This document shows, in pieces, positions 37,398-47,426 of a stretch of DNA of 64,000 nt. The translations under genes were made by a program, and so were the position numbers. Under the pieces are notes generated by a model. It was not told where the DNA came from and did not search any database. It saw only the letters and a program-made list of their open reading frames with translations. Origin of the DNA: Ralstonia sp. UNC404CL21Col (GTDB lineage: Bacteria > Pseudomonadota > Gammaproteobacteria > Burkholderiales > Burkholderiaceae); NCBI RefSeq assembly GCF_000620465.1, contig NZ_JIBE01000003.1, positions 1,550,001 to 1,614,000 of the forward strand. Direction: 5' to 3'. Each line of letters opens with the position of its first letter. The stretch's first letter is position 1.

Positions 37398-38558
37398 ATG
37401 CTGGAGCGTCGGTTCACACTCGCGGGGCGCAGCCTCGTACCCATCGTGCAGGGCGGGATGGGCGTGGGTATTTCGGCGCACCGGCTGGCCGGCGCCGTGG
37501 CGCGCGAAGGCGGCGTGGGCACCATCGCCAGCATCGACTTGCGGCATCACCACGCAGACCTCGTCGCCGCCACCGAGAAATCGCGCGACAAGGACGCCAT
37601 CAACGCCGCCAACCTCGTCGCGCTGGACCGCGAGATTCGCGCCGCGCGCGAAGGCAGCCAGGGCAACGGCATGATCGCCGTGAACGTGATGAAGGCGGTG
37701 GAATCGCACGCGGCGCTGGTGCGGCAGGCGTGCGAGAGCGGCGCCGATGCGATCGTCATGGGCGCGGGCCTGCCGCTCGATCTGCCGGAGATGACGGCGG
37801 AGCATCCGAAGGTGGCGCTCATCCCGATTCTTTCCGACTCGCGCGGCGTGGGCGTCGTGCTCAAACGGTGGATGAAAAAGGCGCGGCTGCCGGACGCGGT
37901 GGTGATCGAGCATCCGACGCATGCGGGCGGCCATCTGGGCGCGGCGCGCATCGAGGATTTGCGCGACGAGCGGTTCTCGTTTGCGCGCGTGCTGGATGAA
38001 TGCCGGGAGTTGTTCATCAAGCTGGGGCTGGCGGCGGAGCAGATTCCGATCATCCTGGCGGGCGGCATCGATTCGCATGCCAAGGTGAAGCACTGGCTCG
38101 ACAAGGGCGCCGCTGCGGTGCAGCTCGGTACGGCGTTTGCGGTGACGGAAGAGGGCGATGCGCACGTGCGCTTCAAGCGGGTGCTGACGGGTGCGGAGCA
38201 AGGCGATATCAGCGAGTTTGTCAGCGTGGCCGGGCTGCCGGCGCGGGCCGTGATGACGCCTTGGCTGTCGCGTTATCTGTCACGCGAAAGCGCGCTGCAG
38301 GCGAAAGCCAAGGTGCGGGATTGCCTGCAGGGGTTCGATTGCCTGCAGACGTGCGGGCTGCGGGATGGCATCGGCAAGGTGGGGCAGTTCTGCATTGACC
38401 TGAAGCTGGCACAGGCGCTGCGGGGGGACGTGGAGCGCGGACTGTTTTTCCGTGGGGCGGGGAAACTGCCGTTCGGGGAGGCGATCCGGCCGGTGCGGGA
38501 GTTGATGCATTACTTGTTGACGGGGGAGAAGCCGGTGGAATCCTCGACGGCAACCTGA
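37398..38558 (+). CDS. Nitronate monooxygenase family flavoprotein
   Basis: A 386-residue FMN-dependent TIM-barrel enzyme that oxidises alkyl nitronates. It has LVPIVQGGMGVGISAHRLAGAVA at the N-terminus, GMIAVNVMKAVESHAALV, ADAIVMGAGLPLDLP, VVIEHPTHAGGHLGA with the probable catalytic His, and PIILAGGIDSHAKVKHWL plus GAAAVQLGTAFAVTEEG binding the FMN phosphate. The C-terminus has a four-cysteine-type CLQGFDCLQTCGLRD stretch. ATG at 37398 follows gggagttgtc. It is divergent from the thi operon. Confidence 0.9.
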   Translation: MLERRFTLAGRSLVPIVQGGMGVGISAHRLAGAVAREGGVGTIASIDLRHHHADLVAATEKSRDKDAINAANLVALDREIRAAREGSQGNGMIAVNVMKAVESHAALVRQACESGADAIVMGAGLPLDLPEMTAEHPKVALIPILSDSRGVGVVLKRWMKKARLPDAVVIEHPTHAGGHLGAARIEDLRDERFSFARVLDECRELFIKLGLAAEQIPIILAGGIDSHAKVKHWLDKGAAAVQLGTAFAVTEEGDAHVRFKRVLTGAEQGDISEFVSVAGLPARAVMTPWLSRYLSRESALQAKAKVRDCLQGFDCLQTCGLRDGIGKVGQFCIDLKLAQALRGDVERGLFFRGAGKLPFGEAIRPVRELMHYLLTGEKPVESSTAT

Positions 38559-38584
38559 TGCGCTGACATCTCGCCGGAAAGAAA

Positions 38585-38608
38585 AGCCAGCCCGAAGGCT
38601 GGCTTTTT
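38585..38608 (+). terminator. Rho-independent terminator
   Basis: Stem agccagcc/ggctggct with loop cgaa and T5. It lies between convergent genes and may also serve the autotransporter gene on the other strand. Confidence 0.88.
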
Positions 38609-38632
38609 GTTGGGCGCTGACCGCTTATTGCC

Positions 38633-41600
38633 TCAGAACGGTGCAGCAAACGTCAACCGAATCCCCTGCTGCAAACCGCCCATCCCGGCCATCACGCTGT
38701 AGTCCAACCCAAACGTGAGCGGCCCGGTGCGGAACTTCGTTCCCAACCCGATCTGCATGCGATCGCGCCCAAACGGCGTACCCGGCACGTAGTAAGCGGG
38801 GCCCGCCGATGCCAAGTCGGCATACGCCAACCCTGCATTGTTCTGCCCATTGAAGTCGTGCTGGTACTCCACGCGCGCGAACGGCAGGAAGGTGCCCCAC
38901 TTGGTCTTCTGCGTGTATTCCGCACGCAGGCCGAGCGTGCCGGATACCGTCGTCACCGTCTGGTCGAAATACGTCAGCGCGTTGAGGCCGGCGCCCGATT
39001 CGGTGAACTGATCCAGCGTCGATTGCGAGACCGACAGGCGGCCGTACGGTGAAACCAGCCACGTGCGATCCCGATGCTCATAGCCGGCCGACACGGAGGC
39101 AAACACTTGCTTGCCGTTGCGCTTGCCGGTGGCGAAGTCGTTGGAGTCGGTCACCCAGCGGCGCGAGTCGAAGCTGAGCGTGCCGAAGCCCGCCACGCCA
39201 TCGACGAACAGCGTGGGCAGCGGACGGTAGCTGCCGTATAACGCGAGGCTGTAGCTGTCGCCCGTGCTCTTGGTGCCAGCGTTGCCGATGTCGGTGGAGT
39301 CTCGCCCATAGCCAAAGCCGGCGCCCACGGAGAACTGGTCGGACACGCGGTAGTCCGCACCCGCCGTCACACCGCCCGTGGTGAAGCGGAACCCCGAGCG
39401 CTGCGCCCCCGTGTTGGCGAAACCGAAGTCCAGCGTGCCAGCGCTCCAGAACGCGAGGTTGGTATCGATGCTGTCGGCGCCGCCGGCAGCCGCATCGGCG
39501 CCCGGCAGGTCGGGGCCGGCATCGCCATTGGTTTTGTCTGCGCTGGTGTCCTTGGTGACGTCCGGATTCCGCTTGCTGCGGCCAACAGGTCGGCCGCCCG
39601 CACCTTCACCACGCATGCACGCGTCATATGCGGCGATGCCCGCAACGTCCTGGCAACGCGCCCGCATGTCGGCGCGCTGGCCCGGCATGGCGACGGTCAG
39701 GCCGTTGTCCGACGGCGCACGACCGGTACCGTGCAGCGCTTCAAGGCGGCGGTTGTAGTTGTCGATCTGCGTTGTGGCGAAGCGGCGTGCTGCCTGGATC
39801 TGCGCGTTGATCAGGCCTGCCACGTCGGGGTCGGCTGACGGGTCCTTGCGTGCCGTCACGCTCACCTGCACGGTGGCCGGTGTCGAGGTGGCGAAGGCAT
39901 TGGACAGCGTGTACGTCAACACCGCCTGACCGCTATACGTGCTGGACGGTGTGAAGTTGAGCACGTAGGTTGACGCAGCCGCGGCGAGCGTCTTCACGCC
40001 GGCGGGTGTCTGCACCGCCTTTTGCACGATCGTGGCGGAGCCGGCGTTGGACGGCACGACCGACACCAGCGTCGCCCCCGTGAACGGCCCGCCCGTGGCG
40101 CCCTCCGTCAAATCCACGCTAATCCCCTGCCCCGCCGACGTGATGGCCTGCTTCTGCGCCACGGCAATCGGCATGGCATTGACGGTGACCGTCGCGGGAA
40201 TCGGCGCGGAGGTGCCTGCGGTGTTGATCAGCGCATAGGTAAAGGTGACGGCACCCGAGGTGGTCGGCGTGGGCGTGTAGACGATGTCCAGGCCGTTGAC
40301 GACGGCGGTACCGCTCGCAGGCGGACTGACGATCGCAATGGACGAGAACGGGCCGCCCGTCGCATTGGCGGCCGCGTGCAGCGTGACGGGCGCGGTTGAT
40401 GCGGTGGTGGCGGTGATGGGCGGCGCTGTGCCGATCACCTGCCCGACCACGATGGTGTAGCTGCGCGTGGTGCTATACGGCGCGCCCGTCCCTGTGCTGC
40501 TGTCGGACGCCTGCACCGTGAACGTGCTGCTGCCGAGCGCCGTGGCCGTGCCCGACAACACGCCGGTGCTGGGGTTCAGGCTGATGCCGGCCGGCAGCGC
40601 ACCGGAGGCAAGCGCGTACGTGTAGGGTGCAGTGCCGCCGCTGGCGACCAGCGTCTGACTGTACGGCGTGTTGAGCGTGGCACCCGGCACCGTGGCGGGG
40701 TTCAGCGCAAGCGTGGGCGCGCCCACGATCAGGCTGTAAGCGCGGCTGGCCGTGAAGCTGTTGGCATCCGTCGCGGTGATGGTGAAGTTGAACGCGCCAA
40801 CCGCCGTGGGCGTGCCCGACAGCACACCGGCCGAAGACAGCGCCATGCCGGCCGGCAATGCACCGGCCGAGATCGCGTAGGCGTACGGCGCAGTACCGTT
40901 GGTTGCAGTAACGGTCTGCGTGTACGCAGTCGCCACTGCCGGGTTGGGCAGCGTGGCCGGCGCCAGCGAAATGGTCGGCGCCGAAATGGTGAGCGTGTAC
41001 GACCCCGTCACAGAGTACGGGCCGCTACCCGAACTGCTGTCGGTGGCCACGACGTTGAAGCTGGCCGCACCGGCCGCGGTGGGTGTGCCCGACAGGGTGG
41101 CCGTGCCAGCGTTCCATACCAGACCCGTCGGCAGCGACCCTGCGGTGACGGTCATCGCATACGTGTAGGGGCTGGTGCCGCCGCTGGCGGCAAAGGTGCG
41201 GCTATAGGCCGTGCCCGCCACGCCGCTCAGCGCGCCGGAGGCCGGCGCGATCGCCAAGGTCGGTGACGACACGGTGAGCGTGTAGGCACGGCTGCCGCTG
41301 TAAGGAGCCCCGGTGCCGGTGCTGTGGTCGGTACTGGTGACAGTGAAGTTGAACGTGCCGCCGGCCGTCGGCGTGCCGGAAAGCGTGCCGCTCGACGTCA
41401 TCGTCATGCCCGCCGGCAGCGCGCCTGCGGTGACGGCATACGTGTACGGCGCGGTGCCACCGCTCGCCGTGATCGCTTGGCTGTAGGCGGTGCCGATGGT
41501 GCCTCCCGGCAACGTGGCCGGACTCACACTGATGGTGGGGGCGCTGATCGCCACGCCGTATGCGCGTGCACCGGCATAGCCGTTGGCATCCGTCGCGGTG

Positions 41601-43642
41601 ACGGTGAAATTCGCCACGCCGCCAGCCGTCGGGGTGCCGGAGATAACGCCCGTGCTCGGGTTCAGGCTTACGCCCGTGGGTAACGTACCCGCCGTTATTG
41701 CATACGTGTACGGTGCGGCGCCTCCACTGGCTGTCAGCGTCTGGCTGTACGCCGAGCCCACCCCTGCGTTTGGCAGGGTGCTCGGCGACAGGGTGATCGT
41801 CGGCGTCGACGTAGTCAGCGTGTAGGTGCCCGAGACGTGGAACGGGCCGCTTCCGGTGGAGCTGTCGGTTGCCGTCACGGTGAAGTTGGCCACGCCCGTG
41901 GTGATCGGCGTACCCGACAGCACGCCCGTTCCAGTGTTGAACGACATCCCGGTGGGTAGCGCGCCGCTATTGACGACGATGCCGTAGGTGTAAGGCGCAG
42001 TGCCGCCGCCGGGGCTGAAGGTCTGGCTGTATGCCACGCCGGCGGTGGCGCTCAGGCTGCCAGACGCCGGCGTGATCGAAAGCGTGGGCGTATTCACGCT
42101 CAGGGTGTAAGCCCGGCTGCCGGTGTAAGGGCCGCTGCCGCCGGAGCTGTCTGCCGCCGTCACGCTGAAGTTGAATGTGCCGGCCGCCGTGGGCGTGCCT
42201 GACAGCGTTCCGTTGCTCGCCAGCGTCAGGCCGGCAGGCAGCGAGCCTGCGGTCACGGCATAGGTGTACGGCGCCGTGCCACCGCCGGCAGTCAGTGTCT
42301 GGCTGTAGGCGGTAGCGACAGTCGCATTGGCCAGCGTGGAGGGCGACACCGTGATGGTCGGCGCGGCGATGGTGAGCGACAGGGCGCCGCTGGTGGCCGT
42401 GAACGGACCGGTGCCGGTGCTGCTGTCGGTCGCTGTAACCGTGAAGTTGAACGTTCCTGAGGCGGTGGGCGTGCCCGACAGCGTGCCGTTGGCGGCCAGC
42501 GTCAGGCCCGGCGGCAGCGCACCCGAGGCCAGCGCGTAGCTGTAAGGTGCCGTGCCTCCCGCAGCCGACGCCAGCGACTGGCTGTAGGCCGTACCGACCG
42601 TGCCACCCGCCGGCGAGGCGGGCGCATAGCTGATCGTCGCATCCGATACGGTAACCGTCACCGTGGCTGGGGCGGACGTCCCCCCCGCATTGGTCGCCGT
42701 GTACGCAAAGGTGTCGGAGCCGGAGTACGACGCGTTGGGGGTATAGGTGATCGACGTGCCGGAGGCGGTGGCCGTGCCGTGGCTCGCGGGGGTCGAGACG
42801 GCCACGCTGAGTGGCGCGCCGCCCGTGATGTTCAGGGTGATGGGATTGCTGCTGCTGCCGTGTGCAACGGTGGCGCCGACCGCATTCGCAACAGGAGGCG
42901 CAACAAACGTGAACCGATCGGCAAGGGTGGTGGTGCTGGTGCCGTAAGGCGTGGTCACCGTCACGTCAACGGTACCTGCAGAACTGGCCGGAGAGGTGGC
43001 AACGATCTGCGTAGCGCTGTTGACGACATAGCTGGCTGCGTTGGCCGCCCCAAACTTGACCGCAGTCGCGCCGGTGAAACTGGTGCCGCTGATTAGGACC
43101 GATGTGCCCCCCGCGATCGCCCCGTTGTTCGGCGCAAGGCTCGTCACCGTCGGCGCAGTCGGGATCACGGTAATCGTCAATGAGCCGGTGGGCGTCCAGG
43201 TGGCACCGTCGCTCGAGATATAGAAGGTTGCCGTATCGGTGCCGACGAAAGAGGGGCTTGGGGGCGTATAAACGAACCGGTTGGGGGGACTCCAGAAACC
43301 GTAGACCTTTAGCGTACCGCCTTGGGCGGTTGGCGTTGTGAGGCTATCGTTGGCGTAGTCATCTCCCACCACATCGTTTGCGATACCGACGCTGAGCGGA
43401 TCACAGTTGACGTTATCCGCGCCCGTGAGGTTATAGGTCTGGGTGGTGTTCTGCGGCATGGAAAACGCGACGGAACACGAAAACGCGAGCGCCCCTTGGG
43501 ACAACACCGTCAGCCAGATCGCCAGTATGGCCAGCAGAACCCGGCGCACCCACTCCCGCCCCAGCGCCTTCAGGCATCGGAACATCGACCATCCGGCGAC
43601 CCCACGCCGACCATACGGGCTGCCTTGTGTCAGCACGCGCAT
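38633..43642 (-). CDS. Large autotransporter adhesin with eight Ig-like repeats
   Basis: 1669 residues. ATG at 43642 (MRVLTQGSPY) is chosen for the gaggga ribosome site. The long signal region has a hydrophobic core, LLAILAIWLTVLSQGALAFS. An IPT/TIG domain follows (TVTSLAPNNGAIAGGTSVLI), then a bacterial Ig domain (YTPNASYSGSDTFAYTATNAGG). Eight He_PIG-type repeats of about 85-90 residues come next, each built around GTAYSQTL-GGTAPYTYA-LPAG-LSGTPTA-FTVTATD. After a spacer and a coiled region, the C-terminal ~280 residues form a beta-barrel (AGADYRVSDQFSVGAGFGYG onward) ending in the required aromatic residue (AAPF). It would display the repeats on the cell surface, probably for adhesion, which is inference. 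Confidence 0.9.
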   Translation of the reverse strand: MRVLTQGSPYGRRGVAGWSMFRCLKALGREWVRRVLLAILAIWLTVLSQGALAFSCSVAFSMPQNTTQTYNLTGADNVNCDPLSVGIANDVVGDDYANDSLTTPTAQGGTLKVYGFWSPPNRFVYTPPSPSFVGTDTATFYISSDGATWTPTGSLTITVIPTAPTVTSLAPNNGAIAGGTSVLISGTSFTGATAVKFGAANAASYVVNSATQIVATSPASSAGTVDVTVTTPYGTSTTTLADRFTFVAPPVANAVGATVAHGSSSNPITLNITGGAPLSVAVSTPASHGTATASGTSITYTPNASYSGSDTFAYTATNAGGTSAPATVTVTVSDATISYAPASPAGGTVGTAYSQSLASAAGGTAPYSYALASGALPPGLTLAANGTLSGTPTASGTFNFTVTATDSSTGTGPFTATSGALSLTIAAPTITVSPSTLANATVATAYSQTLTAGGGTAPYTYAVTAGSLPAGLTLASNGTLSGTPTAAGTFNFSVTAADSSGGSGPYTGSRAYTLSVNTPTLSITPASGSLSATAGVAYSQTFSPGGGTAPYTYGIVVNSGALPTGMSFNTGTGVLSGTPITTGVANFTVTATDSSTGSGPFHVSGTYTLTTSTPTITLSPSTLPNAGVGSAYSQTLTASGGAAPYTYAITAGTLPTGVSLNPSTGVISGTPTAGGVANFTVTATDANGYAGARAYGVAISAPTISVSPATLPGGTIGTAYSQAITASGGTAPYTYAVTAGALPAGMTMTSSGTLSGTPTAGGTFNFTVTSTDHSTGTGAPYSGSRAYTLTVSSPTLAIAPASGALSGVAGTAYSRTFAASGGTSPYTYAMTVTAGSLPTGLVWNAGTATLSGTPTAAGAASFNVVATDSSSGSGPYSVTGSYTLTISAPTISLAPATLPNPAVATAYTQTVTATNGTAPYAYAISAGALPAGMALSSAGVLSGTPTAVGAFNFTITATDANSFTASRAYSLIVGAPTLALNPATVPGATLNTPYSQTLVASGGTAPYTYALASGALPAGISLNPSTGVLSGTATALGSSTFTVQASDSSTGTGAPYSTTRSYTIVVGQVIGTAPPITATTASTAPVTLHAAANATGGPFSSIAIVSPPASGTAVVNGLDIVYTPTPTTSGAVTFTYALINTAGTSAPIPATVTVNAMPIAVAQKQAITSAGQGISVDLTEGATGGPFTGATLVSVVPSNAGSATIVQKAVQTPAGVKTLAAAASTYVLNFTPSSTYSGQAVLTYTLSNAFATSTPATVQVSVTARKDPSADPDVAGLINAQIQAARRFATTQIDNYNRRLEALHGTGRAPSDNGLTVAMPGQRADMRARCQDVAGIAAYDACMRGEGAGGRPVGRSKRNPDVTKDTSADKTNGDAGPDLPGADAAAGGADSIDTNLAFWSAGTLDFGFANTGAQRSGFRFTTGGVTAGADYRVSDQFSVGAGFGYGRDSTDIGNAGTKSTGDSYSLALYGSYRPLPTLFVDGVAGFGTLSFDSRRWVTDSNDFATGKRNGKQVFASVSAGYEHRDRTWLVSPYGRLSVSQSTLDQFTESGAGLNALTYFDQTVTTVSGTLGLRAEYTQKTKWGTFLPFARVEYQHDFNGQNNAGLAYADLASAGPAYYVPGTPFGRDRMQIGLGTKFRTGPLTFGLDYSVMAGMGGLQQGIRLTFAAPF
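40430..42640. repeat. Tandem coding repeats of the autotransporter
   Basis: Eight units of about 260-275 bp encode the He_PIG domains. Nucleotide similarity is strong at the blocks for AYSQTL, GGTAPYTYA and LSGTPTA, so slippage or recombination could change repeat number. Two unit subtypes alternate, one containing DSSTGTGPY and the other DANxxxAxRAY. Confidence 0.85.
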
Positions 43643-44287
43643 TTCTCCCTCGTCCCGCCCGCTCTCGCGCGGGCTTTTTGCTTTGTGGTGTATTGGGAAT
43701 ACGCCGTGCCGGATCCCCATCAGGCACTTCCCGATGATGAGGGAAATAGCATGCGGATTTGCACACGCAATCCATTGCAACGGGCGTAGCCGCGCAAGGG
43801 CACAGTGTTAATCCTTGGAAATATCCCCCCGATAGACCAATGCGACTTTCTTGTCTTTTATCGGAATAGACGCAACGATCCAGCGCGATGCTAAAAAAAC
43901 GCTACCACCACGTCAATACCACCTTTCGGACGCCTTCGCTTGATGTCGCACTTTTGGCACGTTCCGCGTTGATACGGCGTTTTCATGAAAGCGCGCAAAC
44001 ATTCCGCCCATTATTTTTTTGTTGATACACCTTGACCAGAACGCCAATCAAATTGAGACGCAGAAACCATTAATAGAAGAATTGCTGCGCTGAAGCATTC
44101 AATATCGTGGCGATGTGACATTAGGAGGAGCGTTGCACCGCAATACCTTGCGGAATTTCGCTTGATGAGCAGCGGGATGGCACTGCCGTACAAACAGACG
44201 CTGTATGGAAATCCCCCTCCACCCAGCCCGCCCCCCGGTGGTCTACCATGGCCCACACACCAAAAGCGCCACGCCAGGAGACTCCCA
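43643..44287. other. AT-richer intergenic region
   Basis: About 645 bp with no credible gene. 43657-43674 forms a gcccgc/gcgggc hairpin in the autotransporter 5' leader. The stretch 43800-44160 is clearly lower in GC than its surroundings, with several A and T runs, and probably holds the promoters of the two divergent genes. Open frames here are short and overlap one another. Confidence 0.6.
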
Positions 44288-45949
44288 ATGCCCACAGAGG
44301 CCACCCACCGCGTCTTCAACCAGGTCCCGGACCTGACCGGCTTCAACCCCTTCACGTCCGACACCACATTGCAAAACGCACTCGAACGTCTGGGCGGCGG
44401 CTGGAACGCCAGCGCGCTGCAAGCCTTCGGGGACCAGCTCGGCGCACCCGAGACGCTGCAGTGGGCGGCCGAGGCCAACACCTATCACCCCGAACTCCAC
44501 ACCCACAGCCGCACGGGAGAGCGCATCGACGCCATCCGCTTCGACCCGGCCTGGCACGCGTTGCTCGGCCTGATGCGCAGCCAGGGGCTGCAGGCGCTGC
44601 CGTTTGCCGACCCGCGCCCGGGCGCCTGGGCCGCCCGCACCGCCGGTTATTTCATGCAGGCACAGATCGAATCCGGCACGCTGTGCCCGGCGACGATGAC
44701 GTTCGCCAGCATTCCCGTGCTGCAGAAAGAAACCGCGCTGTTTGCCGACCTGGGGCCGCGTCTCTACGCCCGCGAACACGACGCACGCGATCTGCCGTGG
44801 CGCCAGAAAACCGCCATCCTCGTCGGCATGGGCATGACCGAAAAGCAGGGCGGCTCCGATGTGCGCAGCAACACCACGGTGGCAACGCCCTTGCGCGGCG
44901 AGGGCCGTGGCGCAACGTACGCCATCACCGGCCACAAGTGGTTCTTCTCTGCGCCGATGTGCGATGCGCACCTGGTGGTCGCGCGCATGGGTGCAGAAGA
45001 CGGCCCGCTGTCGTGCTTCTTCGTGCCGCGCTTTCGCGATGACGGCAGCAAGAACCCGATCCAGATCCAGCGCCTGAAAGACAAGCTCGGCAACCGCTCG
45101 AACGCGAGCAGCGAAGTGGAGTTTCGCGGCGCCGAGGGCATCCTCATCGGCGAGGAAGGGCGCGGCATTCCGACCATCATCGAGATGGCGACGCACACGC
45201 GGCTCGATTGCGTGATCGGCAGCGCGGCCATCCTGCGCCACGCGCTGATGCAGGCGCTGCACCACGCGCGCCACCGCATGGCATTCGGCCGCCTGCTGGC
45301 CGACCAACCGCTGATGCGCAACGTGCTGGCCGATCTGGCCCTGGAATCGCAAGCCGCGACCTTGCTGATGATGGAACTGGGCAACGCATTCGAGCGCGCC
45401 GATGTCGATCCGCTGGCCGCGGCGTGGAAACGCATTGTCACGCCCGCCGCCAAGTTCTGGGTCTGCAAGCGCACCATCGAAGCGACCGGCGAGGCGATGG
45501 AAGTCTGGGGCGGCAACGGCTATGTGGAAGAAGGCCCGATGGCGCGCCTGTACCGCGAGGCGCCGGTCAATTCCATCTGGGAAGGCTCGGGCAACGTGAT
45601 GTGCCTGGACGTGCTGCGCGCCATCGGCCGCACGCCGGACGATGCACTGCGCCTGGTGCACGACATTGGCGAGCGCGCCCAGGGCCACCGTGCCGTGCGG
45701 GCGGAGCTGGCCGCGCTGCAGGCGATGCTGCATCAGCCGGGCGACATCCAGGAAACCTCCGCGCGCCGCATCGCGCAGGGGCTGGCGCTCACGGCGCAGG
45801 CGGCGCTGATGCTGGCCCACGCCCACCCGGACGACGCCGAGCGCTTTATCGCCAGCCGCTTCCATCATCAGCATGGCCGCGTGTTCGGCACGCTCGATGG
45901 GCATGCGCAAGAACTTGGCGCGGTGCTGCAGCGCGCGTGGCCCGTGTAA
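44288..45949 (+). CDS. aidB: AidB-like acyl-CoA dehydrogenase
   Basis: A 553-residue flavoprotein close in length to E. coli AidB (about 540), which is induced in the adaptive response to alkylating agents. Typical blocks are VFNQVPDLTGFNPFTSD, RIDAIRFDPAWHALLGLMRSQG, GMGMTEKQGGSDVRSNTTVA (FAD site), GHKWFFSAPMCDAHLV, KDKLGNRSNASSEVEF and EVWGGNGYVEEGPMARLYRE. The last is the C-terminal catalytic-Arg region, followed by SIWEGSGNVMCLDVLR. ATG at 44288 yields the family N-terminus. No Ada protein is encoded nearby. Confidence 0.92.
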   Translation: MPTEATHRVFNQVPDLTGFNPFTSDTTLQNALERLGGGWNASALQAFGDQLGAPETLQWAAEANTYHPELHTHSRTGERIDAIRFDPAWHALLGLMRSQGLQALPFADPRPGAWAARTAGYFMQAQIESGTLCPATMTFASIPVLQKETALFADLGPRLYAREHDARDLPWRQKTAILVGMGMTEKQGGSDVRSNTTVATPLRGEGRGATYAITGHKWFFSAPMCDAHLVVARMGAEDGPLSCFFVPRFRDDGSKNPIQIQRLKDKLGNRSNASSEVEFRGAEGILIGEEGRGIPTIIEMATHTRLDCVIGSAAILRHALMQALHHARHRMAFGRLLADQPLMRNVLADLALESQAATLLMMELGNAFERADVDPLAAAWKRIVTPAAKFWVCKRTIEATGEAMEVWGGNGYVEEGPMARLYREAPVNSIWEGSGNVMCLDVLRAIGRTPDDALRLVHDIGERAQGHRAVRAELAALQAMLHQPGDIQETSARRIAQGLALTAQAALMLAHAHPDDAERFIASRFHHQHGRVFGTLDGHAQELGAVLQRAWPV

Positions 45950-46050
45950 CACCACCCCGGGAATGCGGCCGCATGTGAGCACACGCTTTCGCCGAACGCT
46001 CTTCACCACGGACCGACGTCCGGCCGCTTATCCACGCACCGAAGAGGTGC

Positions 46051-46080
46051 TTGAGGGTATACCCGCAATCAGCGCATAAT
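46051..46080 (+). promoter_or_regulatory. Possible promoter of the orphan binding protein
   Basis: TTGAGG (46051-46056), 18-bp spacer and CATAAT (46075-46080), followed by a 146-bp leader before the ATG. Found by eye. Confidence 0.35.
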
Positions 46081-46226
46081 GCGCGCCCATGGCGGCGCGT
46101 GACATTGCTTCACGTTTTGGCATTCCCGGGGGGAGTGACGGCGCGCAAGCCAAAGCTGCGCCGACAGGGCAACAGCGCAGCCAGTCGTGCCACTAGAGCC
46201 CTAACCCTCTCCCAGGACCTTTGACG

Positions 46227-47135
46227 ATGTCGTTCCCCGCGCGCACGTGGCTGCTGGCCGCGCTTGCCGTTCCCGCCGCTGTTTCCGCCACATTCTTCTC
46301 ACCCGACGTTGCTGCCGCCACCCCGACGCTCGATCGCATCCGCGACTCCGGCACGGTGCATGTGGGGTATCGGGAAGACTCCATTCCCTTTTCGTATCTC
46401 GATGGCACCAAGCCGGTCGGCTACGCCATCGACATCTGCTCGCGGCTGATCGACTCGCTGCGCACGTCGCTCAAGCGCCCCGACCTGAAGGTGCAGTACG
46501 TGCCCGTCACGGCCGCCAACCGTCTGGACGTGATCGCCACGGGCAAGGCCGATCTCGAGTGCGGCTCGACGAACAACTCGCCGGAGCGCCGGCAGAAGGT
46601 GGCCTTCACCATTCCGCACTACATCACCAAGGGCCGCATGCTGGTGAAGGCCAACTCGCCGATCCAGCAATGGGAAGACCTGAACGGCAAGACGGTGGTG
46701 GCCGCGCGCGGCTCGACCAATGCCGACCTCGCACGCAAGCTCAACGAAACGGGCATGACGATGCAGGTGGTGGATGCCAACGACCTGCGCAGCGCGTTTG
46801 CGATGCTGGCCGATGGCCGCGCCAATGCGTTTGCGGGCGACGACATCCTGCTCTCGGGCATGCGCGCCACGGCCAAGAACCCGGCTGACTACCGCCTGGC
46901 GGGCAAGACGCAGCTCGTGTCGTCGTACGCGATCATGCTCAGCAAGCAGGACCCGGAGTTCAAGAAGCTGATCGACCAGTCGATGACGCGGCTGATTGTC
47001 GACGGCGAGGTGCCGAAGCTCTACAAGAAGTGGTTCCAGCAGCCGATTCCGCCGAATGGGGTGAATCTGGACGTGCCGATGAGTTATTTGTTGCGGGATT
47101 CGTTTAATACGCCTACGGATAGTGCGGGGAACTGA
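46227..47135 (+). CDS. Orphan periplasmic amino-acid binding protein (GltI-like)
   Basis: A 302-residue family 3 solute-binding protein. A signal peptide covers about residues 1-32 (ends SPDVAAA). The mature start GTVHVGYREDSIPFSY and IDICSRLIDSLRTSLKRPDL parallel the binding protein at 9933-10838 closely, as do DLECGSTNN and PKLYKKWFQQPIPP. The two belong to the glutamate/aspartate-type subgroup. No transporter components adjoin it. ATG at 46227 is preferred to the in-frame TTG two codons earlier because of caggacc upstream. Confidence 0.87.
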   Translation: MSFPARTWLLAALAVPAAVSATFFSPDVAAATPTLDRIRDSGTVHVGYREDSIPFSYLDGTKPVGYAIDICSRLIDSLRTSLKRPDLKVQYVPVTAANRLDVIATGKADLECGSTNNSPERRQKVAFTIPHYITKGRMLVKANSPIQQWEDLNGKTVVAARGSTNADLARKLNETGMTMQVVDANDLRSAFAMLADGRANAFAGDDILLSGMRATAKNPADYRLAGKTQLVSSYAIMLSKQDPEFKKLIDQSMTRLIVDGEVPKLYKKWFQQPIPPNGVNLDVPMSYLLRDSFNTPTDSAGN

Positions 47136-47190
47136 GGCGGGGTGTTTGTGCGTTTGTGGTGCATCCCTTGTTTCATCCCCTGCCGGGGCT

Positions 47191-47361
47191 GACTCACTTT
47201 TCTTTGTCTTGCCAAAGAAAAGTAAGCAAAAGAAAGGCGCGCCCGAGATGGCGACTTCCCCTTGAATTTATGTGACCGTGCGGGGAAGGAGGCAAACTCG
47301 CTGCGCTCAGACAGGCCTCCTTCCTTTTTCCGCCCGCTCACAGAAATTCAAGGCGCCATCT
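47191..47361. repeat. Structured intergenic repeat-like element
   Basis: Two parts. First, an 11-bp perfect hairpin acttttctttg/caaagaaaagt (47196-47223). Second, a large imperfect palindrome whose outer arms are agatggcg...ttgaattta-tgtga (47246-47275) and tcacagaaattcaaggcgccatct (47338-47361 region). Its inner arms are ggaaggaggc (47284-47293) and gcctccttcc (47315-47324). Sequences of this appearance are, from memory, scattered between genes in Ralstonia and relatives. It fills the gap between a plus-strand and a minus-strand gene. Confidence 0.6.
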
Positions 47362-47426
47362 AGGGCTCCAACGGCCACACCGTTGGTGTGCGAAGGGCGG
47401 CGACACGGTTCGCCGCCCGGCTATTT

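Noticed and set aside
43970-43990. TTGGCACGTTCCGC as a sigma-54 promoter
   Set aside because: The spacing between GG and GC is 8 bp and the -12 element is not TTGC.
44011-44481. 156-codon minus-strand frame upstream of aidB
   Set aside because: It overlaps the aidB start, lacks a ribosome site, and its composition is not gene-like.
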